Source: Caulobacter sp. RHG1
GTDB taxonomy: Bacteria; Pseudomonadota; Alphaproteobacteria; Caulobacterales; Caulobacteraceae
DNA: 64,000 bases
NCBI RefSeq assembly: GCF_013181195.1
Contig: NZ_SMZP01000001.1
Location: 797,939 to 861,938 of the forward strand
Reading direction: 5' to 3'
Part shown: positions 1 through 8,082 of the stretch, in pieces
Position numbering within the stretch: the stretch's first letter is position 1
Layout: every line of letters starts with the position of its first letter
Program-made: the position numbers and the translations under genes
Notes under the pieces: model-generated
Seen by the model: only the letters and a program-made list of their open reading frames with translations
What the model was told of the DNA's origin: nothing
Database searches by the model: none

Positions 1-268
1 GGCACAGGCGTTCCAGGGTCGGGACTTCCAAGCCGGCGCGGTCGTTGAGCAGGCCGTGGTCCAGCTCGGCGGCGACGGCCTTCAGCGCGACGTCCAGGGT
101 CTCCAGGTCAGCGACCCACCCTTCCGGCAGCATCTCACCACGCACGCTGGCCTCCACCTTGAACGAGTGGCCGTGCAGCTTGCGATAGCGATGGTCGGTC
201 GGACCTTGCTCGATGAAATGGGCGGCGTCGAAGAACGCAGCCTTCGTGATCTCGAAGACGGGCTTCAT
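1..268 (-). CDS. queD: 6-carboxy-tetrahydropterin synthase (QueD family), C-terminus cut by window edge
   Basis: Translated from ATG at 268 down to the left edge (89 codons). QueD makes 6-carboxy-5,6,7,8-tetrahydropterin from dihydroneopterin triphosphate, the second step of 7-deazaguanine/queuosine synthesis. The Zn-binding histidines are visible: DAAHF (H17) and LHGHSF (H32, H34). LDHGLLND keeps the Asp-His pair of the catalytic triad. Compared by eye with E. coli QueD (HKCGRLHGHSF), the segment here is HRYRKLHGHSF, so the catalytic Cys position is Tyr (Y28). It lies 72 bp downstream of queE and completes a queC-queE-queD order. Family is secure. Whether it has the standard QueD activity is less certain because of the missing Cys. 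Confidence 0.9.
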   Translation of the reverse strand, partial: MKPVFEITKAAFFDAAHFIEQGPTDHRYRKLHGHSFKVEASVRGEMLPEGWVADLETLDVALKAVAAELDHGLLNDRAGLEVPTLERLC

Positions 269-340
269 AGGGACTTCTTTGACTAAGGCCTGGGAGGCTC
301 TAGCGCGTCGACCCTGTCACCAAGTCGAGCGCCTTATCCG

Positions 341-973
341 TCAGGGCAGGCCGAGATATTTGTGCGTTTGGACGCTTAAACGCCATTGTGGGTGCGAAAG
401 GCAATAGGCGACGGCCAATTGCGTGTTCCTGTCGCGGTCCGGGCCGTCCATCGGCTGAAGGTAGAAGCGCTCGAAATCGAGATCCGCGAAGCGTTCCGGC
501 ATGGCCTTGTCCTGCGGGAAGACCAGCTTCAGCTCCTGGCCCGAAGTCTGGACCACGTGCGCGTCGGCCTTGGGGCTGATGCAGATCCAGTCGATCCCGG
601 CCGGAGCCTCCAGCGTGCCGTTGCTCTCGCAGGCGATCTGGAAGCCGCGGGCGTGCAGCGCCGCGATCGCGGCCTCGTCCAGCTGCAGGAAGGGCTCGCC
701 GCCGGTGCAGACCACCAGGCGATCGTCCGGCCCGCCGGTCCACTGGGCCTCGACGGCGGCCGCCAGGTCGTCGGCCGTGGCGAACTTGCCGCCGTTCTCG
801 CCGTCGGTCCCGACGAAGTCGGTGTCGCAGAAGGTGCAGACGGCCTTGGCGCGGTCCTGCTCGCGGCCGGTCCACAGGTTGCAGCCCGAGAAGCGGCAGA
901 ACACCGCCGCCTTGCCCGCCTGGCCGCCCTCGCCCTGCAGGGTCAGGAAGATCTCTTTGACGCTGTAGGTCAC
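341..973 (-). CDS. queE: 7-carboxy-7-deazaguanine synthase QueE (radical SAM)
   Basis: 210 aa from GTG at 973. That GTG overlaps the queC stop as GTGA, so translational coupling is likely and the longer upstream reading inside queC is rejected. QueE rearranges 6-carboxytetrahydropterin to 7-carboxy-7-deazaguanine with SAM and a [4Fe-4S] cluster. The N-terminal [14 protein letters not shown] is the typical QueE start. Cluster cysteines follow the long-spaced form seen in this family: CNLW, then CTFCDTDF about 14 residues later. CTGGEPFLQ and CESNGT are the SAM-binding motifs, and the C-terminal FYLQPMDGP is also typical. Middle gene of the queCED operon. Confidence 0.95.
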   Translation of the reverse strand: MTYSVKEIFLTLQGEGGQAGKAAVFCRFSGCNLWTGREQDRAKAVCTFCDTDFVGTDGENGGKFATADDLAAAVEAQWTGGPDDRLVVCTGGEPFLQLDEAAIAALHARGFQIACESNGTLEAPAGIDWICISPKADAHVVQTSGQELKLVFPQDKAMPERFADLDFERFYLQPMDGPDRDRNTQLAVAYCLSHPQWRLSVQTHKYLGLP

Positions 974-1737
974 GGCTGGAGCGCCCCCTCGACCAGGGCT
1001 GGGCGCCCGGCCGCGTCCCACTCGGCATAGCCCTTTTCACGCAGCTCGCACGCCGGGCAGGTCCCGCAGCCGTGACCCCAGCTGTGCAGCGCACCGCGTT
1101 CGCCCTGGTAGCAGGTGTGGCTTTCCTCGACGATCAGCTTGACGAGGTCCTCGCCGCCGAGGGTCTTGGACAGCGCCCAGGTCTGGGCCTTGGTCAGCCA
1201 CATCAGCGGCGTCTCGATGCGGAAGCTGCGATCCATGCCAAGGTTCAAGGCGCTCTGCATCGCGTCCATGGTGTCGCGTCGGCAGTCGGGATAGCCTGAG
1301 AAGTCGGTCTCGCACATGCCGCCGACCAAGGCGTCGACGCCCCGGCGATCCGCAAGCGCGGCGGCGTAGATCAGGAACACCAGATTGCGCCCTGGCACGA
1401 AGGTCGAGGGCAGGCCGCGCTCGGTCATCTCGATGGCGCGATCGGCGGTCAGGGCCGACTGGGCCACCTGGCCGAAGCTGCGGATATCCAGCACGTGGTC
1501 TTCGCCGAGACGATCGGCCCACTGCGGGAAGCGCGCGGCGATCTCGGCGCGCACGGTCTGGCGCGCCTCCATCTCGACGACATGGCGCTGGCCATAGTCG
1601 AAACCGACCGTCTCGACGCGCGCATAGCGCTCCAGGGCCCAGGCCAGACAGACGCTGCTGTCCTGGCCGCCGGAGAACAGAACCAGGGCCGCCTGGCCTT
1701 CGGAGGCGGGGCGCTCGATGGAAGAGGAAGGAGACAT
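970..1737 (-). CDS. queC: 7-cyano-7-deazaguanine synthase QueC
   Basis: 255 aa from ATG at 1737. An in-frame upstream ATG at 1791 adds 18 basic residues unlike the family, so the shorter start is preferred. QueC converts 7-carboxy-7-deazaguanine to preQ0 using ATP and ammonia. The PP-loop ATPase motif [10 protein letters not shown] is at about residues 21-30. The C-terminus has the zinc-site cysteines in SHTCYQGE and [18 protein letters not shown] and VPGRN, both conserved in QueC, are present. First gene of the operon; its stop overlaps the queE start by 4 nt. Length is normal for the family. Confidence 0.96.
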   Translation of the reverse strand: MSPSSSIERPASEGQAALVLFSGGQDSSVCLAWALERYARVETVGFDYGQRHVVEMEARQTVRAEIAARFPQWADRLGEDHVLDIRSFGQVAQSALTADRAIEMTERGLPSTFVPGRNLVFLIYAAALADRRGVDALVGGMCETDFSGYPDCRRDTMDAMQSALNLGMDRSFRIETPLMWLTKAQTWALSKTLGGEDLVKLIVEESHTCYQGERGALHSWGHGCGTCPACELREKGYAEWDAAGRPALVEGALQP

Positions 1738-2187
1738 GCGCCCTCCTCTACACGAGCCGCGCCCTTCCCGGAACAGCGGCCAGGGCGACACAGCCTCGGC
1801 GGGGGCCTTACAGGCAATACTCAGAGCTTGAAAGACAGCGATCTCTTTCGCGCGCGAAAGACAGATTCTCTCCCGTCACATGGCGATTATACGCCAACCC
1901 ACCGCGTCATGTTTCCGTTACGGAAATCACAAACCCTGTTTTCTAATTCGGTGAAACCTTACGCCTGCAAGGAGAAATAGGCCACCCGCAAAGTGAAAAG
2001 GCGTAACCTATCGCTGTTCACTTACATAGCGCCCAGTTGACAGCTTTCAAACGCAAGTATGCAATCGACGAATGCTGCGAGGGGCTCGCCGTACGCCCGC
2101 GTGGTGAAAACAGGTACGGCGCCGAGGAAACATCGCTCTCGCAGGCTCCATCCATAAGGCGCCGCTTGGGTCCAGGGAGGGAATTCA
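1738..2187. promoter_or_regulatory. 450-bp divergent intergenic region between queC and a TonB receptor, with two palindromes
   Basis: No supported gene. It separates queC (minus) from the receptor gene (plus), so promoters of both must lie here. Two perfect dyads are visible: CTTTCGCGCGCGAAAG at 1845-1860 (16 bp) and TTTCCGT-T-ACGGAAA at 1912-1926 (7-bp arms, 1-nt centre). Either could be an operator for a dimeric regulator. The receptor has a strong ribosome site, GGGAGGGAA, just before its ATG. I could not assign -35/-10 elements with confidence. Confidence 0.45.
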
Positions 2188-5022
2188 ATGTCGCATACTC
2201 TGCGTTTGCGGAGCCTATTGGTCATGGGCGCTTCGGCGGCCGCGATCTCGGCTCTCGCCGTCCCCGCGTTCGCTCAACAGACTCGTCAGGCTCCTGCTCA
2301 GCAAAGCAGCGTCATCGAAGAGCTGGTCGTCACCGCCCAGAAGAAGGAAGAAGCCCTTCAGGACGTGCCGATCGCCGTGTCGGCCTTCAGCCAGGACTCG
2401 CTGCAGGCCCAGAAGATCGACGGCGGCCCCAACCTGCAGCAGGCGATCCCGAACGTCAGCTTCGCCCGCAGCAACTTCACCAACAGCTTCAACTTCCAGA
2501 TCCGCGGCATTGGCGCCAAGGCCGTCGGGGCCTCGGCCGACCAGGGCGTCGGCGTCCACGTGAACAACGCGCCCCAGCAGTCGGGCAATCTGTTCGAGAG
2601 CGAGTTCTACGACGTCGAGCGGGTGGAAGTACTGCGCGGCCCGCAGGGCACGCTGTACGGCCGCAACGCCACGGGCGGCGTGGTCAACGTCATCACCGCC
2701 AAGCCGACCGACCAGTTCGAGGCGAACGCCCGCGCCGAGTACGGCAACTACAACACCATCCGCCTGCGCGGCATGGTCAACCTGCCAATCTGGGGCGACA
2801 AGCTGGCCGTCCGCGCGGCCGGCACCCTGCTGAAGCGCGACGGCTTCGTCACCAACACCTTCAACAACCACGTCGTCGACGACCGCGACCTGTGGGCCGG
2901 TCGCGTGCAGGTGATGTTCAACCCGACCGAAAAGCTGCGAACCAACTTCCTGTGGGAGCGCTTCGACGAAAACGACAGCCGCGCCCGCACCGGCAAGCAG
3001 CTGTGCACCAAGGACGAAGGCCCCGCCACGGTCGGCGGCGTTCCGACCGGCGCGGCACGCCGCTATCTGACGCAGGGCTGCCTGCCCGGTTCGCTGTACG
3101 CACCGGCCGCCTATGGCACGGTCAACACCTCGGGCACGCTGACGGGCCTGCTGGGCAACATCTTCGGCTTCACCTCGGGCGACGCCAACGCCGGCGCCAC
3201 CACCTCGACCAATCTGCGCGAGATCGAGACCGCGCTGGACCCGCTGTATCAGTCCAAGTCCAACACCTATCAGTTCACCCTGAACTACGACCTGTCCGAC
3301 GAGCTGACCTTCACGGCCATGACCTCGTACGGAAAGGGCAGCGTCTACACCAAGCAGGACTACAACCGGGTCGTCTCGCCGATCGCGTTCAACAACACCC
3401 CGTTCACGCCGGGCGGCTTCTTCAACGATCCGCAGGTCGGCAACACCAACAAGTTCACCACCATTGACGTGTCGTCGGGCCGCTCCGAGCAGTTCAGCCA
3501 GGAGTTCCGCCTGCAGTCGGCCTTCGACGGCCCGGTGAACTTCAATGTCGGCGGCATCCACTTCACCTACCGGACGCTGACCGACTACTATGTGATCGGC
3601 AATTCGCTGACCCTGTCGTCGATGGCCTTGAACGCCTCGAAGGGGCTGTCGCCCACCTGCAACCCGGCGACCACCGCCAACTGCATCGGCATCGACACCT
3701 CGGCCACCCCGACCGGCGACGGCCACAACTACTATGACAACCGCACGCCCTACACCCTGGTGTCCGACGCCCTGTTCGGCGAGGTCTACTATCAGATCAA
3801 CGAGGATCTGAAGTTCACCCTGGGCCTGCGCCAGACCCGCGACAAGAAGGCGGTCAAGAACTACTCGACCGTGCTGCTGGCCCCCGGCTACGGCCTGACC
3901 CTGAACCCGACCAACCCCGACCAGCGGGCCCGCTTCACCGAGACCACGGGCCGGATCGGTCTCGACTACAAGGCCAATCTCGGCTTCACCGACGACACCC
4001 TGCTCTATGCCTTCTATTCAAAGGGCTACAAGGGCGGCGGCATCAATCCGGGCGTGCCCGCCGGCGCCATCGGCATCAGCCAGACCTTCGCCCCCGAGTT
4101 CGTCAACGCCATCGAAATCGGCACCAAGAACACCCTGGCCGGCGGCAGCGTGCTGCTGAACGCCACGGGCTTCCGCTACGACTACAAGGGCTATCAGATC
4201 TCCAAGATCGTGAACCGCACGTCGGTGAACGAGAACGTCGACGCCAAGATCTGGGGCTTCGAGCTGGAGTCCATCTGGTCGCCGGTCCGGAACCTCAAAC
4301 TGAACGCGACCCTGGGCTATCTGAACACCAAGATCGGCGACGGCGTCTCTTCGATCGACACCATGAACCGCACCCAGTCCAACCCGGCCTATACGGTCGT
4401 GAAGGTGGGCCCGCAGGCTTCGTCGGTCGGGGCCAACTGCGTGCTGAACACCGTCGGCGTCGCCACCATCCTGGGCGCCGGCGCCGGGGCCACCCTGCCC
4501 TGGGCCTGCACCGGGGCGGCGGCCTATCAGGCGTTCCTGTCGACCCCGGCCGCGGCCGGCGGCGCAGGCCTGCCCGCGCCCACGGCCGCCTTCCTGGCCA
4601 ACAGCACCGGCCTGTTCAACTATGCCAACGGCTTCTCGATTGAGGGCGTGGCGGCGGACCTGTCGGGCAAGGAACTGCCCAACTCGCCGCATTGGACGAC
4701 GTCGATCGGCGCCCAGTACACGTTCGAGCTTTCGGGCGGCTGGTCGGCGACGCTGCGCGGCGACTACTACCGCCAGAGCCAGCAGTTCGCCCGCGTCTAC
4801 AACACCGAGTACGACCGCCTGAAGTCGTGGGACAACGGCAACATCACGCTGAAGTTCGACAAGCCCGAGTGGGGCGTCACCGTCGACGCCTACGTCAAGA
4901 ACATCGGCAACAAGATCCCGATCGTCGACGCCTACACCACCGACGACAGCTCGGGCCTGTTCACCAACGTGATCACCGCCGAGCCGCGGCTATACGGGAT
5001 CGCGATCAGCAAGTCCTGGTAG
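2188..5022 (+). CDS. TonB-dependent outer-membrane receptor
   Basis: 944 aa. Signal peptide residues 1-29 ending AVPAFA-Q. TonB box IEELVVTAQ at about 43-51 is followed by the plug domain (QDVPIAVSAF, IRGIGAK, VERVEVLRGPQGTLYGRNA, about 52-165). The 22-strand barrel ends at the C-terminal aromatic ISKSW. Such receptors import large or scarce substrates (siderophores, vitamins, oligosaccharides, aromatics) across the outer membrane using TonB energy. The VTAQKKEE...QDVPIAV style is the common receptor type of Caulobacter and sphingomonads; the substrate cannot be read from sequence. A strong SD sits before the ATG, and the gene is followed by a terminator. No exchanger or sigma/anti-sigma genes flank it, so FecIR-type control is not indicated. 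Confidence 0.95.
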   Translation: MSHTLRLRSLLVMGASAAAISALAVPAFAQQTRQAPAQQSSVIEELVVTAQKKEEALQDVPIAVSAFSQDSLQAQKIDGGPNLQQAIPNVSFARSNFTNSFNFQIRGIGAKAVGASADQGVGVHVNNAPQQSGNLFESEFYDVERVEVLRGPQGTLYGRNATGGVVNVITAKPTDQFEANARAEYGNYNTIRLRGMVNLPIWGDKLAVRAAGTLLKRDGFVTNTFNNHVVDDRDLWAGRVQVMFNPTEKLRTNFLWERFDENDSRARTGKQLCTKDEGPATVGGVPTGAARRYLTQGCLPGSLYAPAAYGTVNTSGTLTGLLGNIFGFTSGDANAGATTSTNLREIETALDPLYQSKSNTYQFTLNYDLSDELTFTAMTSYGKGSVYTKQDYNRVVSPIAFNNTPFTPGGFFNDPQVGNTNKFTTIDVSSGRSEQFSQEFRLQSAFDGPVNFNVGGIHFTYRTLTDYYVIGNSLTLSSMALNASKGLSPTCNPATTANCIGIDTSATPTGDGHNYYDNRTPYTLVSDALFGEVYYQINEDLKFTLGLRQTRDKKAVKNYSTVLLAPGYGLTLNPTNPDQRARFTETTGRIGLDYKANLGFTDDTLLYAFYSKGYKGGGINPGVPAGAIGISQTFAPEFVNAIEIGTKNTLAGGSVLLNATGFRYDYKGYQISKIVNRTSVNENVDAKIWGFELESIWSPVRNLKLNATLGYLNTKIGDGVSSIDTMNRTQSNPAYTVVKVGPQASSVGANCVLNTVGVATILGAGAGATLPWACTGAAAYQAFLSTPAAAGGAGLPAPTAAFLANSTGLFNYANGFSIEGVAADLSGKELPNSPHWTTSIGAQYTFELSGGWSATLRGDYYRQSQQFARVYNTEYDRLKSWDNGNITLKFDKPEWGVTVDAYVKNIGNKIPIVDAYTTDDSSGLFTNVITAEPRLYGIAISKSW

Positions 5023-5056
5023 CCTCGAGGCATACTGAAGGCCTTATTCTCCCTGG

Positions 5057-5090
5057 AGGGCGGCGGAGCGATCCGTCGCCCTTTCCTTTT
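5057..5090 (+). terminator. Intrinsic terminator after the TonB receptor
   Basis: An 11-bp stem (AGGGCGGCGGA with TCCGTCGCCCT, one G-T wobble) closed by a GCGA tetraloop, followed by TTCCTTTT. It lies 35 bp past the receptor stop. Confidence 0.8.
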
Positions 5091-5232
5091 CGATGAACAA
5101 TGATCAGTCAAAAAGATCAGCGGTTTCCGCTGCTAATGCCGAGACAAGCGCTGTCAACTTAACGACTCTGCAAGGCGAGCTGGCGCAAGCTGACAATCCA
5201 AAGTGCTGACTAAAGGTCTTGGCGACGTCCGT

Positions 5233-6753
5233 ATGGAAACGCTGTCCCGTCTGATCGATACCCGCGCGCCGATCGCGCCCGACACGCTTTGCGGCGACGT
5301 CGCGGCGATGTTCGACGCCGAACCGAGCCTGACCGCGATCGCCGTGGTCGAGGACGGCGGGCCCGTGGGCCTGGTCTATCGCGACGTGCTGCAGGGCCAG
5401 ATGCGCGTGGCCGACCTGATCGCCCGCCCGGTCCGCGACATCATGGATGCGGCCCCGCGCGTCATCCAGGCCGACACCGACGCCAGCGCCTTCGTCAACG
5501 CCCTGGCCGACAGCCCGACCCCCGTCTTCCGCACCGCCTATGTCACCATCGACGCCGCCGGCGCCTATGTCGGCGTGGGCGGGCTGGCCTCGCTGCTGGC
5601 CTCGCACCGCCGCCGCCAGGGCGAAGCCCGCGACGCCCGCGCCATGGTCGACCGCATGGCCGTCGAGATCGGCGCCCATCTGGACGGCGTCCTGGCCATC
5701 ACCGAGCGCCTCGAACAACAACGCCTGACGCCTGACGCCGCCGCCTTCGTGCGCGCCATCGGCGACACCAGCCGCGACATGGGCGAGACGCTCAGCCGCG
5801 CCATCGATCTGCACCGTTCGGCCCAGGGCCAGATGGCGTTCAACGCGGTTCCGACCCGCCTGCGCGACCTGGCCGACGCGGTCGAAGCCCGCTGGGCCGC
5901 CCGCGCCCACGAAGGCGGCTCGACCCTGCTGGTGTCCTATGACGGCGAGCCCGAGTGCGGGGTCGAGGTCGACGGCGAGCGCCTGCTGCAGGTCTACGAC
6001 ATCCTAATCGAGAACGCCCTGGCCGCCGGCCGCGGCATGATCGAGGCCCGCCTGACCGCCCGCGCCGACGGCGGCCGCGTCCGCCTGGAAGGCCAGGTCC
6101 GCGACAACGCCGAGGGCCATGGCGGCGATCGCCTGGCCTGGGTCAGCGCGCCGCTCAGCGCCGCCAGCCTGCAAGACCACCACGAGATGGCGCTCAGCGT
6201 CGGCCTGGCCCTGGCCCACCGCGTCATGCGGGCCATGGGCGGCCCGCTGGTCGCCGAGGCCAATCGCGGCGCCGGCCTGACCGTGGGCTTCGGCCTCACC
6301 GCCGACGCCGCCCAGATCCTCGTCGCCCGCGACGCCGAGCCGGCCGTCGCCGGCCGCGCCGCCCACATCCTGATCGTCGACGACAACGCCACCAACCGCA
6401 TGGTCGCCGAGGCCCTCTGCGACATGTTCGAATGCACCTCCGAACAGGCCGTCGACGGCGTCGAGGCCGTCGAGATGGCCAGGAGCGGCCGCTACGACCT
6501 AGTGCTGATGGACATCAAGATGCCGCGCATGGACGGCATCGCCGCCACCCGCGCCATCCGCGACATGGCCGGCCGCGTCGGCGCCGTGCCGATCGTCGCC
6601 CTGACCGCCAACGCCGATCCGGCCGACGTCCAGACCTATCTGGCCGCGGGCATGCAGGACGTGGTCGAGAAGCCGATCAAGCCCGAACGCCTGGCCACCG
6701 TCCTGAACGCTCTGCTGGGCGGCGAGGACGAGGACGCCGAAGCCGCAGCCTAG
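5233..6753 (+). CDS. CBS-pair / degenerate histidine kinase / receiver hybrid protein
   Basis: 506 aa from ATG at 5233; an in-frame GTG at 5203 would add 10 residues and cannot be excluded. Residues 5-122 look like a CBS pair (RPVRDIMDAAP, ADTDASAFVNAL), which usually binds adenine nucleotides. Residues 139-200 align with a HisKA helix, but MAVEIGAHLDGVLAI has Val144 where kinases have the phospho-acceptor His (MSHEIRTPLNGVL). An ATPase-like domain follows with a weak N-box (ENALAA) and a good G2-like LGLALAHRVMRAMGG. The C-terminal receiver is intact: DD383-384, D427 in LVLMDIKMP, K480 in VVEKPIKP. It therefore probably cannot autophosphorylate; the receiver could take phosphate from another kinase. 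No adjacent partner gene. Confidence 0.8.
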   Translation: METLSRLIDTRAPIAPDTLCGDVAAMFDAEPSLTAIAVVEDGGPVGLVYRDVLQGQMRVADLIARPVRDIMDAAPRVIQADTDASAFVNALADSPTPVFRTAYVTIDAAGAYVGVGGLASLLASHRRRQGEARDARAMVDRMAVEIGAHLDGVLAITERLEQQRLTPDAAAFVRAIGDTSRDMGETLSRAIDLHRSAQGQMAFNAVPTRLRDLADAVEARWAARAHEGGSTLLVSYDGEPECGVEVDGERLLQVYDILIENALAAGRGMIEARLTARADGGRVRLEGQVRDNAEGHGGDRLAWVSAPLSAASLQDHHEMALSVGLALAHRVMRAMGGPLVAEANRGAGLTVGFGLTADAAQILVARDAEPAVAGRAAHILIVDDNATNRMVAEALCDMFECTSEQAVDGVEAVEMARSGRYDLVLMDIKMPRMDGIAATRAIRDMAGRVGAVPIVALTANADPADVQTYLAAGMQDVVEKPIKPERLATVLNALLGGEDEDAEAAA

Positions 6754-6858
6754 CCGCGACCGATCGCCGCCGCTCTACCGCTCCGCTTGGGATTGCGGCC
6801 GCTTTGCGCCAAGGTGGCGCCGCACCTAGCTTAACAAGGTGTGAGTCCGGAGCGGCGC

Positions 6859-7593
6859 GTGCTGACCACCGCTGAACAGCAGGCCTGGGCCTTCCTGAGC
6901 CAAGCCCCTCACCTGACCTCCGCCCAGGAGGTCGAGGCGCGCTTTGCCGAGGCTATCGCCGCGTTCGGCTACGACCGCTTCGCCGCCACCCTGGTCAATG
7001 CCGAACACTACGGCAAGGAGCCCCGCACCCTCAGCCGGCGCGACTTCGACGCCTGGGACGAGCGGTACTGGAGCGAGCGCTACGTCGTCCATGATCCCTG
7101 CGTGCGGCTGCTGCTGACCTCGCCGCGCGCCTTTGCCTGGTCGGACGCCCGGCCGCTGGGCGACAGCCGCGCCCAGGCCATGTGGGGCGAGGCCGCCGAC
7201 CAGGGCATGAACGACGGCTATGTCGTGCGCGTCTTCGGCCCCGCCGGCCAGGAAGTGCTGATCCGCATGTCGACCGGCGCGCCCGACACCGACCCGGCCC
7301 ACCGCGCCGTGATCGAGAGCTTGGCCACGGTGTTTGGCACCACCATGCTCAAGCACTGGGAAATGCAGGACGACAATCCCGACTACGGGATCATCTCCGA
7401 GCGTCAGGCCCAGTGTCTGTATTGGGCCAGCCGCGGCAAGACCGACTGGGAGATCGGCGCGATCCTGGAACTGTCGCCGCGCACCGTCCACCACCACATC
7501 GAGGCCGCCAAGAAGCGCCTGGGCGTGGCCAAGCGCCAGGAAGCGGTTCTGAAAGCCGGCGAACTGGGCCTGCTGCGCAAGCTGGACCGCTAG
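6859..7593 (+). CDS. luxR-like: LuxR-family quorum-sensing regulator (autoinducer-binding plus HTH)
   Basis: 244 aa from GTG at 6859, chosen because GGAG sits 6 nt upstream; an in-frame GTG at 6841 would add six residues. Residues 1-165 form an autoinducer-binding domain with the conserved WxxxY and D region (DERYWSERYVVHDPC, then FAWSDARPLG). Residues about 175-225 are a LuxR/GerE helix-turn-helix (ISERQAQCLYWASRGKTDWE, LSPRTVHHHI). It should bind an acyl-homoserine lactone in the cytoplasm and act at lux boxes. A LuxI-type synthase lies about 490 bp downstream with a matching dyad before it, so this is a cognate pair rather than a solo receptor. Confidence 0.9.
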   Translation: MLTTAEQQAWAFLSQAPHLTSAQEVEARFAEAIAAFGYDRFAATLVNAEHYGKEPRTLSRRDFDAWDERYWSERYVVHDPCVRLLLTSPRAFAWSDARPLGDSRAQAMWGEAADQGMNDGYVVRVFGPAGQEVLIRMSTGAPDTDPAHRAVIESLATVFGTTMLKHWEMQDDNPDYGIISERQAQCLYWASRGKTDWEIGAILELSPRTVHHHIEAAKKRLGVAKRQEAVLKAGELGLLRKLDR

Positions 7594-7601
7594 AACTTCC
7601 A

Positions 7602-7636
7602 CGTCTTCCATTTCCCCGGTGAAGGCCGGGAAGACG
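7602..7636. terminator. Hairpin between convergent genes, possible bidirectional terminator
   Basis: CGTCTTCC and GGAAGACG form an 8-bp outer stem around an inner CCCGG/CCGGG hairpin. It lies between the luxR-like stop and the convergent DUF962 stop. There is no strong T-run, so it may equally be a REP-like repeat. Confidence 0.45.
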
Positions 7637-7644
7637 GATCTGGC

Positions 7645-7959
7645 TCAGAACTTCCACTTGCCCGTCACCACCTCGAACCACAGGCGGAAATCGCCCATCA
7701 GGCTGTAGAGCGGATACTTGAACGTCGCTGGCCGGTTCTTCTCGAACACGAAGTGGCCGATCCAGGCGAAGCCGTAGCCGACGAGCGGCGCGGCCACGAA
7801 GAACCGCCAGTCCCGGACGACGCCCAGCAGCAGGCAGACGATCACCAGGCTGGTCCCGATCACATGCAGCCGCCGGCTGACCGGATTGACGTGTTCGGTC
7901 AGGTAGAACGGATAGAAGGCCGCGAAGGTGCGGTAGCGCTCTGGGGTCGCCGTGTTCAT
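7645..7959 (-). CDS. DUF962 (Mpo1-like) small membrane protein
   Basis: 104 aa. Two hydrophobic segments at about 34-47 (VIGTSLVIVCLLLGVV) and 52-70 (FFVAAPLVGYGFAWIGHFVF). The conserved His-rich signature of the family is present: TEHVNPVSRRLHVIG near the start and GHFVFEKNRPATFKYPLYSL. The yeast relative Mpo1 is a dioxygenase acting on 2-hydroxy fatty acids; bacterial members are uncharacterised. It sits between the luxR-like and luxI-like genes on the opposite strand and shares its upstream region, including the lux-box-like dyad, with the synthase. It might therefore be part of the quorum-sensing regulon; that is inference from position. Confidence 0.85.
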   Translation of the reverse strand: MNTATPERYRTFAAFYPFYLTEHVNPVSRRLHVIGTSLVIVCLLLGVVRDWRFFVAAPLVGYGFAWIGHFVFEKNRPATFKYPLYSLMGDFRLWFEVVTGKWKF

Positions 7960-7999
7960 GGCGGAAATGCTGCCCCCTCACCTCTCGCCTGACAAGGCC

Positions 8000-8017
8000 A
8001 TAGGCCGTTTGGCCTAT
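8000..8017. promoter_or_regulatory. Lux-box-like 18-bp inverted repeat
   Basis: ATAGGCC-GTTT-GGCCTAT is a perfect 7-bp dyad with a 4-nt spacer, the size and symmetry expected of a LuxR-type operator. It begins 83 bp before the luxI-like ATG and 41 bp upstream of the divergent DUF962 start. Position and form support control by the neighbouring LuxR protein. The base sequence itself is not the Vibrio consensus. Confidence 0.65.
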
Positions 8018-8082
8018 CGTCGGTTTGACGGATCATGCCGCTTAATCCCCCCCTGTTGAACGTCAGCGCTTGGGGGCAGGCC

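Noticed and set aside
300..1094. 264-aa minus-strand reading over queE
   Set aside because: Out of frame with QueE, which has clear catalytic motifs; the reading is Arg/Gly-rich shadow sequence.
2215..3726. 503-aa minus-strand reading inside the TonB receptor gene
   Set aside because: Antisense shadow in a GC-rich gene, no domain signature.
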